Shown: positions 52,913 through 64,000 of the stretch, in pieces | How the letters are laid out: each line of letters starts with the position of its first letter | Numbering within the stretch: the first letter of the stretch is position 1 | Source of the DNA: Microbacterium thalli | Lineage (GTDB): Bacteria > Actinomycetota > Actinomycetes > Actinomycetales > Microbacteriaceae | Assembly (NCBI RefSeq): GCF_028737325.1 | Contig: NZ_JAQZCH010000002.1 | Coordinates: forward strand, 868,001-932,000 | Direction of reading: 5' to 3' | DNA length: 64,000 bases | Notes under the pieces: generated by a model | Seen by the model: only the letters and a program-made list of their open reading frames with translations | Told to the model about the DNA's origin: nothing | Database searches by the model: none | Position numbers and translations under genes: made by a program

Positions 52913-53371
52913 TTAAGCGGGGCTGCCGGGGCCATCGACGATGAGGCGCTTGCCCGCGGTCCACGCCGTGAACGGCTCGTAGCCGAGCTCGTCGTAGAAG
53001 CCGCGCACCGCTTCGTTCTCGGGCCGCACCATGAGCTGCACCTTCGGACAGCCCATCGCCTCGAGCAGACGCTCGGCCTCCGTCACGAGCATGCGCCCGA
53101 CGCCGAGCCCGCGGTGCGACGGGGCCGAAGCAAGGTAGTACAGCCAGCCGCGATGACCGTCGTAGCCGGCCATGACCGTACCGACGACCGTTTCCGCCGT
53201 CCCGTCCACAGGCTGCTCGACGGCGACGAGGAACAGTTCAGGTTGCACGGTGAGCTTCCGCCTGATGTCGGCACGCGGATCATTCCACGGCCGCGTCAGT
53301 CCGGTCTCGTGCCAGAGAGCGACGACCGCGTCCTCGTCGCCGGGCGCGTACCCGCGCAGGACGATCGTCAT
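52913..53371 (-). CDS. GNAT acetyltransferase, YpeA-like
   Basis: A 152-residue acetyltransferase. It begins [32 protein letters not shown], as in the YpeA group, with the acetyl-CoA loop [21 protein letters not shown] and the closing [13 protein letters not shown]. Its start overlaps the miaA stop by 4 nt. The substrate is unknown. Confidence 0.9.
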   Translation of the reverse strand: MTIVLRGYAPGDEDAVVALWHETGLTRPWNDPRADIRRKLTVQPELFLVAVEQPVDGTAETVVGTVMAGYDGHRGWLYYLASAPSHRGLGVGRMLVTEAERLLEAMGCPKVQLMVRPENEAVRGFYDELGYEPFTAWTAGKRLIVDGPGSPA

Positions 53372-54336
53372 CGTCCGTCCTCGGCATCGTCGGGGGCGTG
53401 AGCGTCGACCAGCCATGAGGGATCGGTCTCGCGCACGTCGACCCACTGCACGTGCTCGTAGCGCTTGAACCACGACACCTGCCGGCGCGCGTAACGCCGG
53501 GTGAGGGCCTGAGTCTCGGCGATCGCCTCGCTGGACGTCAACTCGCCACGCAGCTGGGCGAGTGCTTGGGCGTAGCCGATCGCGCGGCCGGCCGTCGGCC
53601 CGCGCTCGAGGCCCACGCGGCGCAACGCTGCGGCCTCGTCGACCAGGCCGTTTCGCCACATCGATTCGACGCGTTCATCCAGCAGCGGCACGAGCTCGTC
53701 CCGCGCGATCGTGGTGCCGATGATGCGCGTCGACGGATCCCACAGCACAGGCGAATCGGGCAGGGCCCCGCCGTGCGTCGCGCCGCCCTGTGCGAGCACC
53801 TCGAGGGCCCGGACGATCCGCCGACCGTTGCGCGGGTCGATCCGTTCGGCCGCAACGGGATCTGCGGCCCGAAGGCGCGAGAACAGCGCGGCGGCGCCGT
53901 CGCGCTCGAGCTCGTCCTCGAGCTGCGCGCGCAGCCCCTCGTCGCGCGGAGGGAACCGGAAATCGAACAGGACGCTCGAAGCGTAGAGCCCCGAGCCACC
54001 GACGAGGATCGCGTCGGCACCGCGTTCGTGGATCTCACCGATCGTGCGCCGGGCGGCATCCTGGTACCAGGCGACCGCCGCCTCGTCGGTCACGGCGAGC
54101 GCATCGAACAGGTGATGCGGGATGCCGCGCCGCTGCGCCTCGGGAAGCTTGGCGGTTCCGATGTCCATGCCGCGGTACAGCTGCATCGCATCGACATTGA
54201 CGATTTCGGCGGGTCGTCCGCGCACCGCGAGGACGTCGGCCAGGTCGAGCGAGAGCCCGGTCTTGCCGGTTCCTGTCGCGCCGACCACCGCCCACAGCGT
54301 CGGCGGCGGGCCGCCGGACCCGTCGACGGTGGTCAC
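53368..54336 (-). CDS. miaA: tRNA dimethylallyltransferase
   Basis: Adds dimethylallyl to A37 of tRNAs reading UNN codons. P-loop [17 protein letters not shown] near residue 20; [17 protein letters not shown] and the [10 protein letters not shown] block are MiaA hallmarks. 322 residues. GTG start overlapping miaB by 4 nt; the product is the substrate for MiaB. Confidence 0.96.
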   Translation of the reverse strand: MTTVDGSGGPPPTLWAVVGATGTGKTGLSLDLADVLAVRGRPAEIVNVDAMQLYRGMDIGTAKLPEAQRRGIPHHLFDALAVTDEAAVAWYQDAARRTIGEIHERGADAILVGGSGLYASSVLFDFRFPPRDEGLRAQLEDELERDGAAALFSRLRAADPVAAERIDPRNGRRIVRALEVLAQGGATHGGALPDSPVLWDPSTRIIGTTIARDELVPLLDERVESMWRNGLVDEAAALRRVGLERGPTAGRAIGYAQALAQLRGELTSSEAIAETQALTRRYARRQVSWFKRYEHVQWVDVRETDPSWLVDAHAPDDAEDGR

Positions 54337-55880
54337 ACCCCGATGCGCAGGGTAGGCAGGCCGAGCGACACGGCGCGGGGACCGTCCGAGCCGGCGGAGG
54401 CGGGGACGCCGCACGACTCGGCCTGCGAGCGGTCCCAGGCATCCCCGGCCCGCGTCCGCCGCATGCGCAAGGGCGCGCCGTCGAGGCTGTCGGCGAGCAG
54501 GTGGAACGGGGCGGCGTGGGTCACCCGCACCGTGACCACGTCTCCGGGGCGGGGGGCAGCGGAGCCCGCCGGGACCTCGAAGTGGACGAGCCGGTTGTCT
54601 TCGGCGCGCCCGGTCAGCCGGTGCGTCTCGGCGTTCTTCTTGCCCTCGGACGACGACACCAGCACCTGGACCTCGCGCCCGAGCTGCTTCTGGTTCTCTT
54701 CGAGCGCGATGCGGTCCTGCAGCGCGACCAGGCGCTCGTACCGTTCCTGGACGACGGCCTTCGGGATTTGATCGGGCATCGTCGCCGCGGGCGTTCCCGC
54801 GCGGATCGAGTACTGGAACGTGAACGCACTGGCGAACCGGGCCTGCTCCACGACGCGCAGCGTGTCTTCGAAGTCCTCGTCGGTCTCGCCGGGGAACCCG
54901 ACGATGATGTCGGTCGAGATCGCGGCGTGCGGGATCCGCTCGCGCACCCGGTCGAGGATGCCGAGGAACTTCGAGCTGCGGTACGACCGGCGCATCGCCT
55001 TCAAGACACGGTCCGAGCCGGACTGCAACGGCATGTGCAGCTGCGGCATCACCGCGGGTGTTTCGGCCATGGCGTCGATGACGTCGTCGGTGAAGGCGGC
55101 GGGGTGAGGGCTGGTGAAGCGGATGCGCTCGAGCCCCGGGATCTCCCCCGCGGCGCGCAGCAACTTGCCGAAGGCCTGTCGGTCCCCGAACTCGACCCCG
55201 TAGCTGTTGACGTTCTGGCCGAGGAGGGTGACTTCGACGGCTCCGTCGTCGACGAGCAGCCGGATCTCGTTCAGGATGTCGCCGGGGCGACGGTCCTTCT
55301 CCTTGCCGCGCAGGTGCGGGACGATGCAGAAGGTGCAGGTGTTGTTGCAGCCGACCGAGATCGACACCCACCCGCTCGAGACCGAGTCGCGCTTGGTCGG
55401 CAGGGTTGAGGGGAAGGTCTCGAGCGCTTCGAGGATCTCGAGCTCGGCTTCGCCGTTGTGGCGCGCGCGCTCGAGCAGGCCGGGAAGGGACCCCATGTTG
55501 TGCGTCCCGAAGACGACGTCGACCCACGGGGCCTTCTGCTGGACCGCCGCCTGATCCATCTGGGCGAGGCATCCGCCGACGGCGATCTGCATGCCGTCGT
55601 GCTTGTCTTTGCGTGACTTCAGGTGCCCGAGCGTGCCGTAGAGCTTGCCCGAGGCGTTGTCGCGCACGGCGCACGTGTTGATGACGATGACGTCCGCTTC
55701 GCCCCCGGGCTCGACGGGCAGGTAGCCCGCGCTCTCGAGGGATCCCGACAGGCGCTCGGAGTCGTGCACGTTCATCTGGCAACCGAAGGTGCGCACCTCG
55801 TACGTGCGCGAGCGGCCGTCGGCCGACAGCGCGGCGGTGGACGGCGCGATCAGAGTGGGAGCGCTCGAAGGAGTCGACAT
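54333..55880 (-). CDS. miaB: tRNA-2-methylthio-N6-dimethylallyladenosine synthase
   Basis: A radical SAM methylthiotransferase acting after MiaA. The N-terminal cluster-binding region has [13 protein letters not shown]; the radical SAM motif is CNNTCTFC near residue 180; a C-terminal TRAM domain follows ([15 protein letters not shown]). 515 residues. GAGGGG ribosome site and TAGAAT 9 nt upstream. Confidence 0.96.
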   Translation of the reverse strand: MSTPSSAPTLIAPSTAALSADGRSRTYEVRTFGCQMNVHDSERLSGSLESAGYLPVEPGGEADVIVINTCAVRDNASGKLYGTLGHLKSRKDKHDGMQIAVGGCLAQMDQAAVQQKAPWVDVVFGTHNMGSLPGLLERARHNGEAELEILEALETFPSTLPTKRDSVSSGWVSISVGCNNTCTFCIVPHLRGKEKDRRPGDILNEIRLLVDDGAVEVTLLGQNVNSYGVEFGDRQAFGKLLRAAGEIPGLERIRFTSPHPAAFTDDVIDAMAETPAVMPQLHMPLQSGSDRVLKAMRRSYRSSKFLGILDRVRERIPHAAISTDIIVGFPGETDEDFEDTLRVVEQARFASAFTFQYSIRAGTPAATMPDQIPKAVVQERYERLVALQDRIALEENQKQLGREVQVLVSSSEGKKNAETHRLTGRAEDNRLVHFEVPAGSAAPRPGDVVTVRVTHAAPFHLLADSLDGAPLRMRRTRAGDAWDRSQAESCGVPASAGSDGPRAVSLGLPTLRIGV

Positions 55881-55966
55881 GATCCCCTCATTCTACGATC
55901 GCCCCCGCCGTTCCGACCGCTGTCACGACACGCACCGCGCCGCCGCGCATCGCCGTTCGCCAGCGG

Positions 55967-56805
55967 TCAGTCGGCAGCTTCGTCGAGCGCCCGCCGCGCG
56001 GCGTCTCGCGCGACCGTCCCGGAGAACCCGCGCCGCGCGAGTTGACCATGCAGACGACGCAGGGCCACGTCACGGTCGAGACCGGACATCCCCCGCGCCC
56101 GCTGACGGGCGAACTCCTCGGCCCGCTCGGCCTCGTCGTCGGGCAGCGAGGCCAGCGCGATGTCGATGACCTCGCGATCGAGCCCGCGACGCGAGAGGGT
56201 CTGCGCGATCGCGGTGGCGCCCTGCGCCTTGCGTCCGAGCGCGCCGTCGAGCAGCTGCTCAGCCAGGCGTGCGTCGTCGAGGTAACCGTTCTGCTCGAAG
56301 GCGGCGATGACCTGCTCCGCGACGTCGCCGTCCACCTCCGCGTCGCGCAGCGCGGTTCGCGCCTCGCGAATCGAAAGAGACCTCGTCCGCAGCTTCCGCA
56401 GCAGCATCCGTTCCGCCCGGTCGCGGCGGTCATCGTCCCCGTCGCCGGAGCCGTCCCGGTCACCGGGACCCGCGACGTCCCCGTTGCGCGGTGCTGACGT
56501 CGGGCGCAGAGACACCGGGGCGTCGGACCGGTGGCTCCCGGCCGAGCCCCGCGCGGTGTCGCCCGTCCAGGTCGTGTGCCACCGCTGCGATGCATCGCGC
56601 TCCGCGCGCCCGCCATTTTCGGCAGCGGTGTCACCTCGCGCACCGGCGTCGGCTCTCCCGCCCGCTGCCGTCCACCCGTCGCGAAAGCGAACCGGTTCAT
56701 CGGACGGCGCCTCTCGCGACGGACCGGCGGGCCGCGCCCCTCCGCCGAAGAGCGGAATCACGGGGGCGAGGCGGTCGGCCTCGCCCCCGTCGTCAGAACT
56801 CACGG

Positions 56806-56809
<4 letters not shown>
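55967..56809 (-). CDS. recX: RecX with long disordered N-terminal extension
   Basis: Regulator that caps RecA filaments. The RecX three-helix repeats begin near residue 135 ([23 protein letters not shown]) and continue to [15 protein letters not shown]. The first 130 residues are Gly/Asp/Arg-rich and unlikely to fold. GTG start overlapping the recA stop (GTGA), the typical recA-recX coupling. Shorter starts inside the extension cannot be excluded. Confidence 0.87.
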
Positions 56810-57858
<1,049 letters not shown>

Positions 57859-58057
57859 GGCGTGCTCCTTATGCTCGCGTTTCCGACGCCTGTAGGCTGT
57901 CGCGCTCCCGACTCGGTGCCGGGATGCTGCGACAAGGCATGGGGTGTCTTCCGACTCCCCTCACGCTACGGAGGGCCTCCGACATCGGCCGGAGACGTTC
58001 CCGTTCTCGTGAGGTGAGTCCGGAATCGACCACCTGTGCAGGAGCCTACGCGCCGTT

Positions 58058-58071
58058 CGAACGGATATTCG
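58058..58071. promoter_or_regulatory. LexA binding site (SOS box) upstream of recA
   Basis: CGAACGGATATTCG fits CGAACRNRTGTTYG at 13 of 14 positions and extends to a 16-bp near-palindrome starting TCGAAC and ending TTCGA. It lies 200 bp before the recA ATG, just after the DUF3046 gene. Confidence 0.72.
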
Positions 58072-58098
58072 ACGACACGCCGCGCGTCGCGCCGCAGA

Positions 58099-58323
58099 TC
58101 ACCGGTCGCGCGGGTCGAGCCGTCCCACGCCATAGCGCCGCGCCTCGGGCACATCCGCTTCGATGCAGAGCGCGATCCAGACGTCGCGCGGCGGCTCGCC
58201 GTCGCGTAGCGCCTGCCGAGCCGTGCGATTGCCCAGCCGCGGCAGACCGAGGTCGTCGATCAGCGCGGATCCGAGCACACCGAACTCGGCGTCGACGGCG
58301 CGGTCGAACTCACTTCGTCGCAT
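58099..58323 (-). CDS. DUF3046 protein
   Basis: A 74-residue protein of unknown function, found beside recA in many actinobacteria. It starts MRRSEFDRAVDAEFG and contains LARLGNRTARQALRDGEPPRDVWIALC-like sequence typical of DUF3046. It lies between clgR and recA on the same strand. Confidence 0.87.
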   Translation of the reverse strand: MRRSEFDRAVDAEFGVLGSALIDDLGLPRLGNRTARQALRDGEPPRDVWIALCIEADVPEARRYGVGRLDPRDR

Positions 58324-58338
58324 GCAGAACGGACGCGG

Positions 58339-58659
58339 TCAGCGCAGCGAGAGCTCGGGCGTGACGAGGTCGTCGTCCAGACCCGCGATGTCGTCGGGGA
58401 CGACATCCGAAAGCACCGGAAGACCCTCGAGCACGGAGATGCGGTCGCCGACCTCGCGCATGATCGTCGAGATCGGCACATCGAGCGCTTCGGCGACGGC
58501 AGCGAGGATCTCGCTCGACGCTTCCTTCTGACCGCGCTCGACCTCGCTCAGATACCCGAGAGCGACGCTGGCGCGGCTCGCGACCTGGCGCAGCGTGCGC
58601 CCCTTCTGCAGGCGGAGGTCACGCAGAACGTCGCCGATCTCCTGTCGAACCAAGATCAT
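58339..58659 (-). CDS. clgR: XRE-family regulator, ClgR-like
   Basis: A 106-residue regulator with an N-terminal helix-turn-helix (GRTLRQVASRASVALGYLSEVERGQKEAS). In actinobacteria ClgR at this locus activates clpP/clpC protease genes and others under stress, and is itself degraded by Clp. Gene order cinA-clgR-DUF3046-recA supports the name. GGGGGT precedes the start. Confidence 0.88.
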   Translation of the reverse strand: MILVRQEIGDVLRDLRLQKGRTLRQVASRASVALGYLSEVERGQKEASSEILAAVAEALDVPISTIMREVGDRISVLEGLPVLSDVVPDDIAGLDDDLVTPELSLR

Positions 58660-58816
58660 CTCGGACCCCCTCCTTCGTCATGGTGCGCACCCGTCCTGGG
58701 TGGACAACGGTATCTCATCAGCACGTCACACTAACCCGGCCGCGCTGTGGGTCGGATGAGAGTTGACATGCGTGGCGCACGATGGCAACAACCCAGCGTC
58801 GCGCGCGGCTATTCCC

Positions 58817-59362
58817 TCAGAGGGCGTCGATCGCGAGACGAATCGCGCGAGCCGTCGCCTCCGCACGGATCTGGGCTCGATCACCCTCGAGCACGAGACT
58901 TTCGGTGCGCACACCGAGTGCGGTGGACACGGCGATGTGCACCGTGCCGACCGGCTGCCCATCGGGCGACTCCGGGCCCGCGATGCCCGTCGTCGCGATG
59001 CCGACATCGGCTGCAGCGGCCCCGGGCCCCAGAGCCTCACGCGCGCCCTCCGCCATCTGGCGGGCCACGCGCGGGTGCACCGCACCGTGGGCTTCCAGCA
59101 GGGCGGCATCCACGTTGAGCAACCGCTGCTTGATCTCCGTGGCGTACGCGACGATCCCGCCGCGGACCACTGCCGACGCTCCCGAGACGGCGACCAGCTC
59201 GGACACGACGAGCCCGCCGGTGAGCGACTCGGCGACGCCGACGGTCCAGCCCAGCTCGCTCAGTCGTTCGACGAGACGTTCGGCATCCGTCCGGCGCCCC
59301 GACGACACGAGCGTGGATTCCACCTCGTCCGGCAGCTCGTGCACGTACTCCCGCGCGGTCAC
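58817..59362 (-). CDS. cinA: CinA C-terminal domain (nicotinamide-nucleotide amidase-type) protein
   Basis: A 181-residue CinA C-terminal domain: TVGVAESLTGGLVVSELVAVSGAS and TGIAGPESPDGQPVGTVHIAV. Homologues (PncC) deamidate NMN to nicotinate mononucleotide. The N-terminal MoaB-like CinA domain is absent, as usual for this locus. GTG start overlapping pgsA by 4 nt. Confidence 0.92.
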   Translation of the reverse strand: MTAREYVHELPDEVESTLVSSGRRTDAERLVERLSELGWTVGVAESLTGGLVVSELVAVSGASAVVRGGIVAYATEIKQRLLNVDAALLEAHGAVHPRVARQMAEGAREALGPGAAAADVGIATTGIAGPESPDGQPVGTVHIAVSTALGVRTESLVLEGDRAQIRAEATARAIRLAIDAL

Positions 59363-59931
59363 GATGCGCTCCGATCCCGCCGGGCGCCGCGGATCGCCGT
59401 GATGACGTAGTCGATGCCGCTCGCGACCGTCAGCAGAACGGCGATCCACATCGCGACGGCGTTGACGACGTGGATGCCGTCGCCGAAGACCGTCCACAGC
59501 GGCAGCAGCGCCAACGAGAGCGCGACCGCCTGGGCGACGGTCTTGAGCTTCCCCATCCACGCCGCGGCCACGACGTGGTCACCCGCCACCATCAGCCGGT
59601 GCACCGTGATGCCGAGCTCACGAACGAGCACGACGATCGTCACGAGCCAGGGCAGCTCGCCGAGGATCGACAGCCCCACGAACGCCAGACCCGTCAGGAC
59701 CTTGTCGGCGATCGGGTCGAGCAGTTTCCCCAGGTCGGTGACGATGCGGTAGCGACGCGCGAGGTAGCCGTCGATGCCGTCGGTCGCGATCGCGACGATG
59801 AACAGCACGGCCGCCCACCAGCGCAGAGCGCCGTCGGCACCGGCATCCGCCAGCAGCATCCACAGGAAGACCGGTGCGCACAGGATGCGCACGATCGTGA
59901 TGGTGTTGGGCAGTTGCCTGGGGATCGCCAC
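59359..59931 (-). CDS. pgsA: CDP-diacylglycerol-glycerol-3-phosphate phosphatidyltransferase
   Basis: Membrane enzyme for phosphatidylglycerol phosphate synthesis. The CDP-alcohol phosphatidyltransferase motif runs DGIDGYLARRYRIVTDLGKLLDPIADK near residues 50-76. Several membrane helices, 190 residues. GTG start with TAGGCT (59943-59938) 6 nt upstream. It follows ftsK closely. Confidence 0.93.
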   Translation of the reverse strand: MAIPRQLPNTITIVRILCAPVFLWMLLADAGADGALRWWAAVLFIVAIATDGIDGYLARRYRIVTDLGKLLDPIADKVLTGLAFVGLSILGELPWLVTIVVLVRELGITVHRLMVAGDHVVAAAWMGKLKTVAQAVALSLALLPLWTVFGDGIHVVNAVAMWIAVLLTVASGIDYVITAIRGARRDRSAS

Positions 59932-59947
59932 GGAGCGAGCCTAACCG

Positions 59948-62653
59948 TCAGTCCCGGCCCGTGAGGCCCCAGGCGTCCTCGGAACCGTTGTCGCCGTCGA
60001 CGACCTCGAGTCCGTCGAACTGAGCCTCGACCGGGTCGGCGGCCGGTGCGGCGGGCGCCGAGGTCGGCGGGTCCTCTCCGCGCAGACGGGCCAGCACCGC
60101 GGGCAGCTGCTCGGGGGTGACCAGCACGTCGCGGGCCTTCGAGCCCTCCGACGGCCCGACGATCTCGCGCGACTCGAGCAGGTCCATCAGCCGGCCCGCC
60201 TTCGCGAAGCCGACGCGCAGCTTGCGCTGGAGCATCGACGTCGAGCCGAACTGGGTCGACACGATCTGCTCGGCGGCAGCCAGCAGCAGCTCGAGGTCGT
60301 CTCCGATGTCGGCGTCGATCTCCTTCTTCTCCGCCACCGCCGCGACATCCGACCGGTACTCGGGCTGAGCCTGGCCCTTGACGTGCGAGACGACCTTCTC
60401 GATCTCGGACTCCGCGACCCAGGCGCCCTGCACGCGGATGGCCTTCGAGGTGCCCATCGGCAGGAACAGCGCGTCGCCCTGCCCGATGAGCCGGTCGGCG
60501 CCGGGCTGGTCGAGGATGACCCGCGAGTCGGTGACGCTCGTCACCGCGAAGGCGAGGCGGGAGGGCACGTTGGCCTTGATCAGACCCGTGACGACGTCGA
60601 CCGACGGTCGCTGCGTCGCCAGGACGAGGTGGATGCCGCTCGCGCGGGCGAGCTGGGTGATGCGGACGATCGAGTCCTCGACGTCTCGGGGGGCGACCAT
60701 CATCAGGTCGGCGAGCTCGTCGACGACCACGAGCAGGTAGGGGTAGGGCTTCAGCACGCGCTCGCTGCCGGCCGGGAGCTGGATCTCGCCGGCGACGACC
60801 GCCTTGTTGAAGTCGTCGATGTGACGGAAGCCGAACGACGCGAGGTCGTCGTAGCGCATGTCCATCTCTTTGACGACCCACTGCAGCGCCTCGGCCGCCT
60901 TCTTCGGGTTCGTGATGATCGGCGTGATGAGGTGCGGCACGCCGGCGTAGCTCGTGAGCTCGACGCGCTTGGGGTCGATCAGGACCATGCGCACGTCGGT
61001 CGGCTTAGCGCGCATCAGCAGGCTCGTGATCATCGAGTTGACGAAGCTCGACTTACCGGAACCGGTCGAGCCGGCCACCAGGAGGTGAGGCATCTTCGCG
61101 AGGTTCGCCACGACGAACCCGCCGCCAACGTCCTTGCCGACGCCGATCGTCATGGGGTGCGTCGACGACGTCGCCGCGTTGGAACGCAGCACGTCTCCGA
61201 GCGTGACGATCTCGCGATCCGTGTTCGGGATCTCGACGCCGATGGCGCTCTTGCCGGGTATGGGCGCGAGGATGCGGACCTCGTTCGAGGCAACCGCGTA
61301 GGCGATGTTGTTCGTCAGCGCGGTGATCTTCTCGACCTTGGTTCCCGGTCCCACCTCGATCTCGTACTGCGTCACCGTCGGGCCACGGGAGAACCCCGTG
61401 ACCTTCGCGTCGATCGAGAACTGCTCGAAGACGCCGGTGATGGCGCGCACGATGGCATCGTTCGCTTCGGACCGTGTCTTGGCCGGGGTGCCGGCGCCGA
61501 GCGCCGCGACGGCAGGCAGACGGTACGGAGTCGTCGGCGGCTGGCCGTGCGAGTCGCCGCCGAGGCCGGTCAAGCCGGGCAGCTCTTCTATCTCGCCCGT
61601 GTCGCTGTCGTCGCGCACGGCGGTGTCGGCGGGGCGGCTCGCGCGGACGGCCGTCGCCGCGCGTTCGATGACGGACGGGTCGATGACCTCGGTCTGCGCC
61701 TCGGGCAGCGGAGGCGGCGGCGCGACCGCCTGCTCGAAGCCGCCGTCGATCGACGGGCCGAGCAACTCGGTGAGGTCCTGCGATCCGATGCCGTCGTCGG
61801 GATCCTCCTCGCGTCCGCTCTTGTTGCGACGCCACCAGGGAAGGACGTCGTCGTCGTCCTCGTCGGTCTCGTCGTCGGCGGGAGCGGCCTTCTTGCCCTT
61901 CTTCGGCGTGAAGGCGACCGTCGGGGCCTCGCCATCGGGGTCGGCGACGGCACGCTCGGCGCCGAACATCCACGCGTACAGATCACCCAGACGGGCGCCG
62001 ATCCGGTTGGGCGGGGTCTTGGTCAGGATGAGCACGCTCAGCGCAGCGACCAGGCCCAGCACGGCAGCCGCGCCGTACGACGTCAGGATCGTCAGCGGCT
62101 CGCCGACGGCCCAGCCGAACAGACCACCGGCGGCACTGAGCTGGACGGCACCGGCCTTCGGCTCGGGTCGGCCGCCGAAGACGTGGCAGAAGCCGGCGAT
62201 CGACAGCACGAACAGGCCGAAGCCGATCCCGATGCGACCGTTGTCGTTGACCGAGGCCGGGTGACGGAAGAGCCAGCCGGCGAGGAAGAGCAGCAGCACC
62301 GGCATGATGAACGCCTCACGGCCGATGAGGAACCCGACCGTGTAGGCGCTGACGAGCGTGCCCGCCTCGGTGCCGATGAGGAACCACTCGACCGCCGCGC
62401 CTGCGATGGCGAGCAGCACGAGGAGGAAGGGCAGGCCGTCGCGGCGCTGATCCTTCTCGAGGGTCTCCGGCCCGAAGGCGCGGAACATCCCGCCCGTCGC
62501 GTGCGCGAGGCCCATCCAGGCACGCGCGAGCACCGGCGGGTGCTCCGCCTCGTCGACGTACCGCTTGGGGGTGGGTTCGCTCTTGCGGGCGCGCGAGGTC
62601 GGGGTCTTCGCCGGTGCGCGGCGTCCGGAGGGCGCGTTCGTGCTCCTGGCCAT
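59948..62653 (-). CDS. ftsK: DNA translocase FtsK
   Basis: A 901-residue septal DNA pump for chromosome segregation. Four to five membrane segments at about 65-205, an acidic/proline linker to about 400, then the motor with Walker [17 protein letters not shown] near residue 530 and Walker [14 protein letters not shown]. The C-terminal gamma winged helix ([19 protein letters not shown]) reads KOPS-like sites. ATG at 62653 with TACCGT 7 nt upstream and an additional GGAG. Confidence 0.97.
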   Translation of the reverse strand: MARSTNAPSGRRAPAKTPTSRARKSEPTPKRYVDEAEHPPVLARAWMGLAHATGGMFRAFGPETLEKDQRRDGLPFLLVLLAIAGAAVEWFLIGTEAGTLVSAYTVGFLIGREAFIMPVLLLFLAGWLFRHPASVNDNGRIGIGFGLFVLSIAGFCHVFGGRPEPKAGAVQLSAAGGLFGWAVGEPLTILTSYGAAAVLGLVAALSVLILTKTPPNRIGARLGDLYAWMFGAERAVADPDGEAPTVAFTPKKGKKAAPADDETDEDDDDVLPWWRRNKSGREEDPDDGIGSQDLTELLGPSIDGGFEQAVAPPPPLPEAQTEVIDPSVIERAATAVRASRPADTAVRDDSDTGEIEELPGLTGLGGDSHGQPPTTPYRLPAVAALGAGTPAKTRSEANDAIVRAITGVFEQFSIDAKVTGFSRGPTVTQYEIEVGPGTKVEKITALTNNIAYAVASNEVRILAPIPGKSAIGVEIPNTDREIVTLGDVLRSNAATSSTHPMTIGVGKDVGGGFVVANLAKMPHLLVAGSTGSGKSSFVNSMITSLLMRAKPTDVRMVLIDPKRVELTSYAGVPHLITPIITNPKKAAEALQWVVKEMDMRYDDLASFGFRHIDDFNKAVVAGEIQLPAGSERVLKPYPYLLVVVDELADLMMVAPRDVEDSIVRITQLARASGIHLVLATQRPSVDVVTGLIKANVPSRLAFAVTSVTDSRVILDQPGADRLIGQGDALFLPMGTSKAIRVQGAWVAESEIEKVVSHVKGQAQPEYRSDVAAVAEKKEIDADIGDDLELLLAAAEQIVSTQFGSTSMLQRKLRVGFAKAGRLMDLLESREIVGPSEGSKARDVLVTPEQLPAVLARLRGEDPPTSAPAAPAADPVEAQFDGLEVVDGDNGSEDAWGLTGRD

Positions 62654-62702
62654 ACGCTCCACGGTACGCGGGGGTGACCCCATTCCCGCGGAACGACGCG
62701 GG

Positions 62703-64000
62703 TCAGGCCTCGATGACGACCGGCACGATCATCGGCCGGCGCCGCAACGACTGGTTGACCCAGCGTCCGATGGTGCGGCGGACGACCTGGGACAGGGCGT
62801 GGTTGTCGCGCGTGCCCGACTGCACGGCCTCGGCCAGCGCTGCCGCGATCTTCGGCTTGACGCCTTCGAACACCGAGTCGTCCTCGGCGACGCCGCGCGC
62901 ATGGATGTCGGGGCCGCTGACGACCCGCCCGGTCTTGCCGTCGACGACGACGATGACCGAGATGAAGCCCTCCTCGCCCAGGATGCGACGATCCTTCAGG
63001 TCGGCGTCGGTGATCTCGCCGACGGTCGAGCCATCGACGTAGACGAACCCGATGTCGAGCTGACCGACGACCTCGGCGACCCCGTTCTTGAGGTCGACGA
63101 CGGTGCCGTTCTCGGCGAGGATCGTGCGCTCGGCAGGGATGCCTGTGTCCTGGGCCAGCTTGGCGTTGGCCATCAGGTGGCGGTACTCGCCGTGCACGGG
63201 CAGAACGTTGCGGGGGCGCAGGATGTTGTAGCAGTACAGCAGCTCACCGGCGGCGGCGTGGCCAGAGACGTGCACCTTCGCGTTGCCCTTGTGCACGACG
63301 TTCGCACCGAGCTTGGTGAGCCCGTCGATCACGCGGTAGATGGCGTTCTCGTTGCCCGGGATCTGGCTCGACGCGAGGATGACGGTGTCGCCCTCCCCCG
63401 GCTCGATCGCGTGCTCGAGGTTGGCCATGCGCGAGAGCACGGCCATGGGCTCGCCCTGCGAACCGGTCGACATGTAGACGATCCGGTCGTCCGGCAGGTC
63501 CTGGGCCTTCTTGTAGTCGATGAGCACGCCGTCGGGCACGTTCAGGTAGCCGAGGTTCTCGGCGATGGTCATGTTGCGCACCATGCTGCGGCCGAGGAAG
63601 GCGACGCGGCGACCGTTCGCGGCGGCGGCATCCACGACCTGCTGCACACGGTGGACGTGACTCGAGAAGCTCGCGACGATGACGCGGCGCGGCGACTTGC
63701 TGATGACCTGGTCGAGCACCGGCCCGATGCCGCGCTCGGTCGGGGTGAACCCCGGGACGTCGGCGTTGGTGGAGTCGACCAGGAACAGGTCGACGCCCTC
63801 CTCGCCCAGGCGCGAGAAGGCGCGGAGGTCGGTGATGCGCCCGTCGAGCGGCAGCTGGTCCATCTTGAAGTCACCGGTCGCCAGCACGAGGCCGGCGGGG
63901 GTGCGCACCGCGACGGCGAGCGCGTCGGGGATCGAGTGGTTCACCGCGATGAACTCGAGGTCGAACGGACCGACCTGTTCGCGCTGCCCCTCGGTCACCG
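62703..64000 (-). CDS. rnj: Ribonuclease J (5' end cut by window edge)
   Basis: A beta-CASP metallo-beta-lactamase RNase for mRNA decay and rRNA maturation. The first 100 or more residues, with the HxHxDH motif, lie outside the window. Present are [16 protein letters not shown] and [12 protein letters not shown], the beta-CASP domain ([17 protein letters not shown] and [10 protein letters not shown]), [20 protein letters not shown] and the C-terminal domain ending [22 protein letters not shown]. Downstream is ftsK. Confidence 0.96.
   Translation of the reverse strand, partial: VTEGQREQVGPFDLEFIAVNHSIPDALAVAVRTPAGLVLATGDFKMDQLPLDGRITDLRAFSRLGEEGVDLFLVDSTNADVPGFTPTERGIGPVLDQVISKSPRRVIVASFSSHVHRVQQVVDAAAANGRRVAFLGRSMVRNMTIAENLGYLNVPDGVLIDYKKAQDLPDDRIVYMSTGSQGEPMAVLSRMANLEHAIEPGEGDTVILASSQIPGNENAIYRVIDGLTKLGANVVHKGNAKVHVSGHAAAGELLYCYNILRPRNVLPVHGEYRHLMANAKLAQDTGIPAERTILAENGTVVDLKNGVAEVVGQLDIGFVYVDGSTVGEITDADLKDRRILGEEGFISVIVVVDGKTGRVVSGPDIHARGVAEDDSVFEGVKPKIAAALAEAVQSGTRDNHALSQVVRRTIGRWVNQSLRRRPMIVPVVIEA

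Noticed and set aside
60383..62677. A 764-codon plus-strand open frame
   Set aside because: It is the antisense shadow of ftsK, with Arg/Asp/Gln repetition and no recognisable domain.

Overview
The window looks like chromosome of a high-GC Gram-positive bacterium of the Micrococcales, most likely a Microbacterium or close relative. The evidence is very high GC with strong G/C third-position bias, the order ftsK-pgsA-cinA-clgR-DUF3046-recA-recX-miaB-miaA-dapF-hflX-lexA, a bifunctional PriA in the histidine cluster, and a gluABCD-type glutamate importer. I see no insertion sequence, prophage, CRISPR array, rRNA or plasmid function. Nearly everything is housekeeping or metabolic.

Layout. 1-20.5 kb is mixed: an aldo/keto reductase (cut by the window edge), adhE, an orphan nrdI, a cold-shock gene, an orphan barstar-like inhibitor, a CPBP protease/sensor kinase/response regulator operon, an MFS exporter, a zinc alcohol dehydrogenase, a short UvrA paralogue overlapping a reductase gene, NUDIX, tRNA-Pro(GGG), acetyltransferase, S4 protein, DUF4184 membrane protein, tyrS, a glyoxalase-fold protein and a satD/membrane-protein pair. 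20.5-28.7 kb is the arginine cluster argC-J-B-D-F-(membrane acyltransferase)-H, with most junctions overlapping by 4 nt; argR and argG are absent. 28.7-32.3 kb holds an ABC exporter and a RecF-like ATPase. 32.4-41.7 kb has pheST, gluABCD, a SpoU methyltransferase and infC-rpmI-rplT. 42-46.3 kb carries hisC-B-H-priA plus an SseB-like gene. 46.4-64 kb is the SOS and cell-division neighbourhood: a LysM gene divergent from lexA across an SOS box, a prolyl oligopeptidase, hflX, an RsmC-like methyltransferase, dapF, miaA/B, recX-recA with an SOS box, clgR, cinA, pgsA, ftsK and the C-terminal part of RNase J (cut by the window edge).

Regulation visible in the sequence. About twenty genes have a TANNNT-like -10 hexamer placed 6-8 nt before the start codon, usually without a Shine-Dalgarno sequence, so much of this region is probably transcribed as leaderless mRNA. 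The most interesting case lies upstream of argC: a promoter-like -35/-10 pair sits directly in front of a 23-codon, arginine-rich ORF that ends in three consecutive Arg codons. It is followed by mutually exclusive complementary segments, which would fit an arginine-sensing attenuator. Other signals are a 31-bp dyad in front of adhE, paired operator-like repeats in front of satD, an apparent ATC start for infC, and an internal -10 in front of hisB built with a rare ATA codon.
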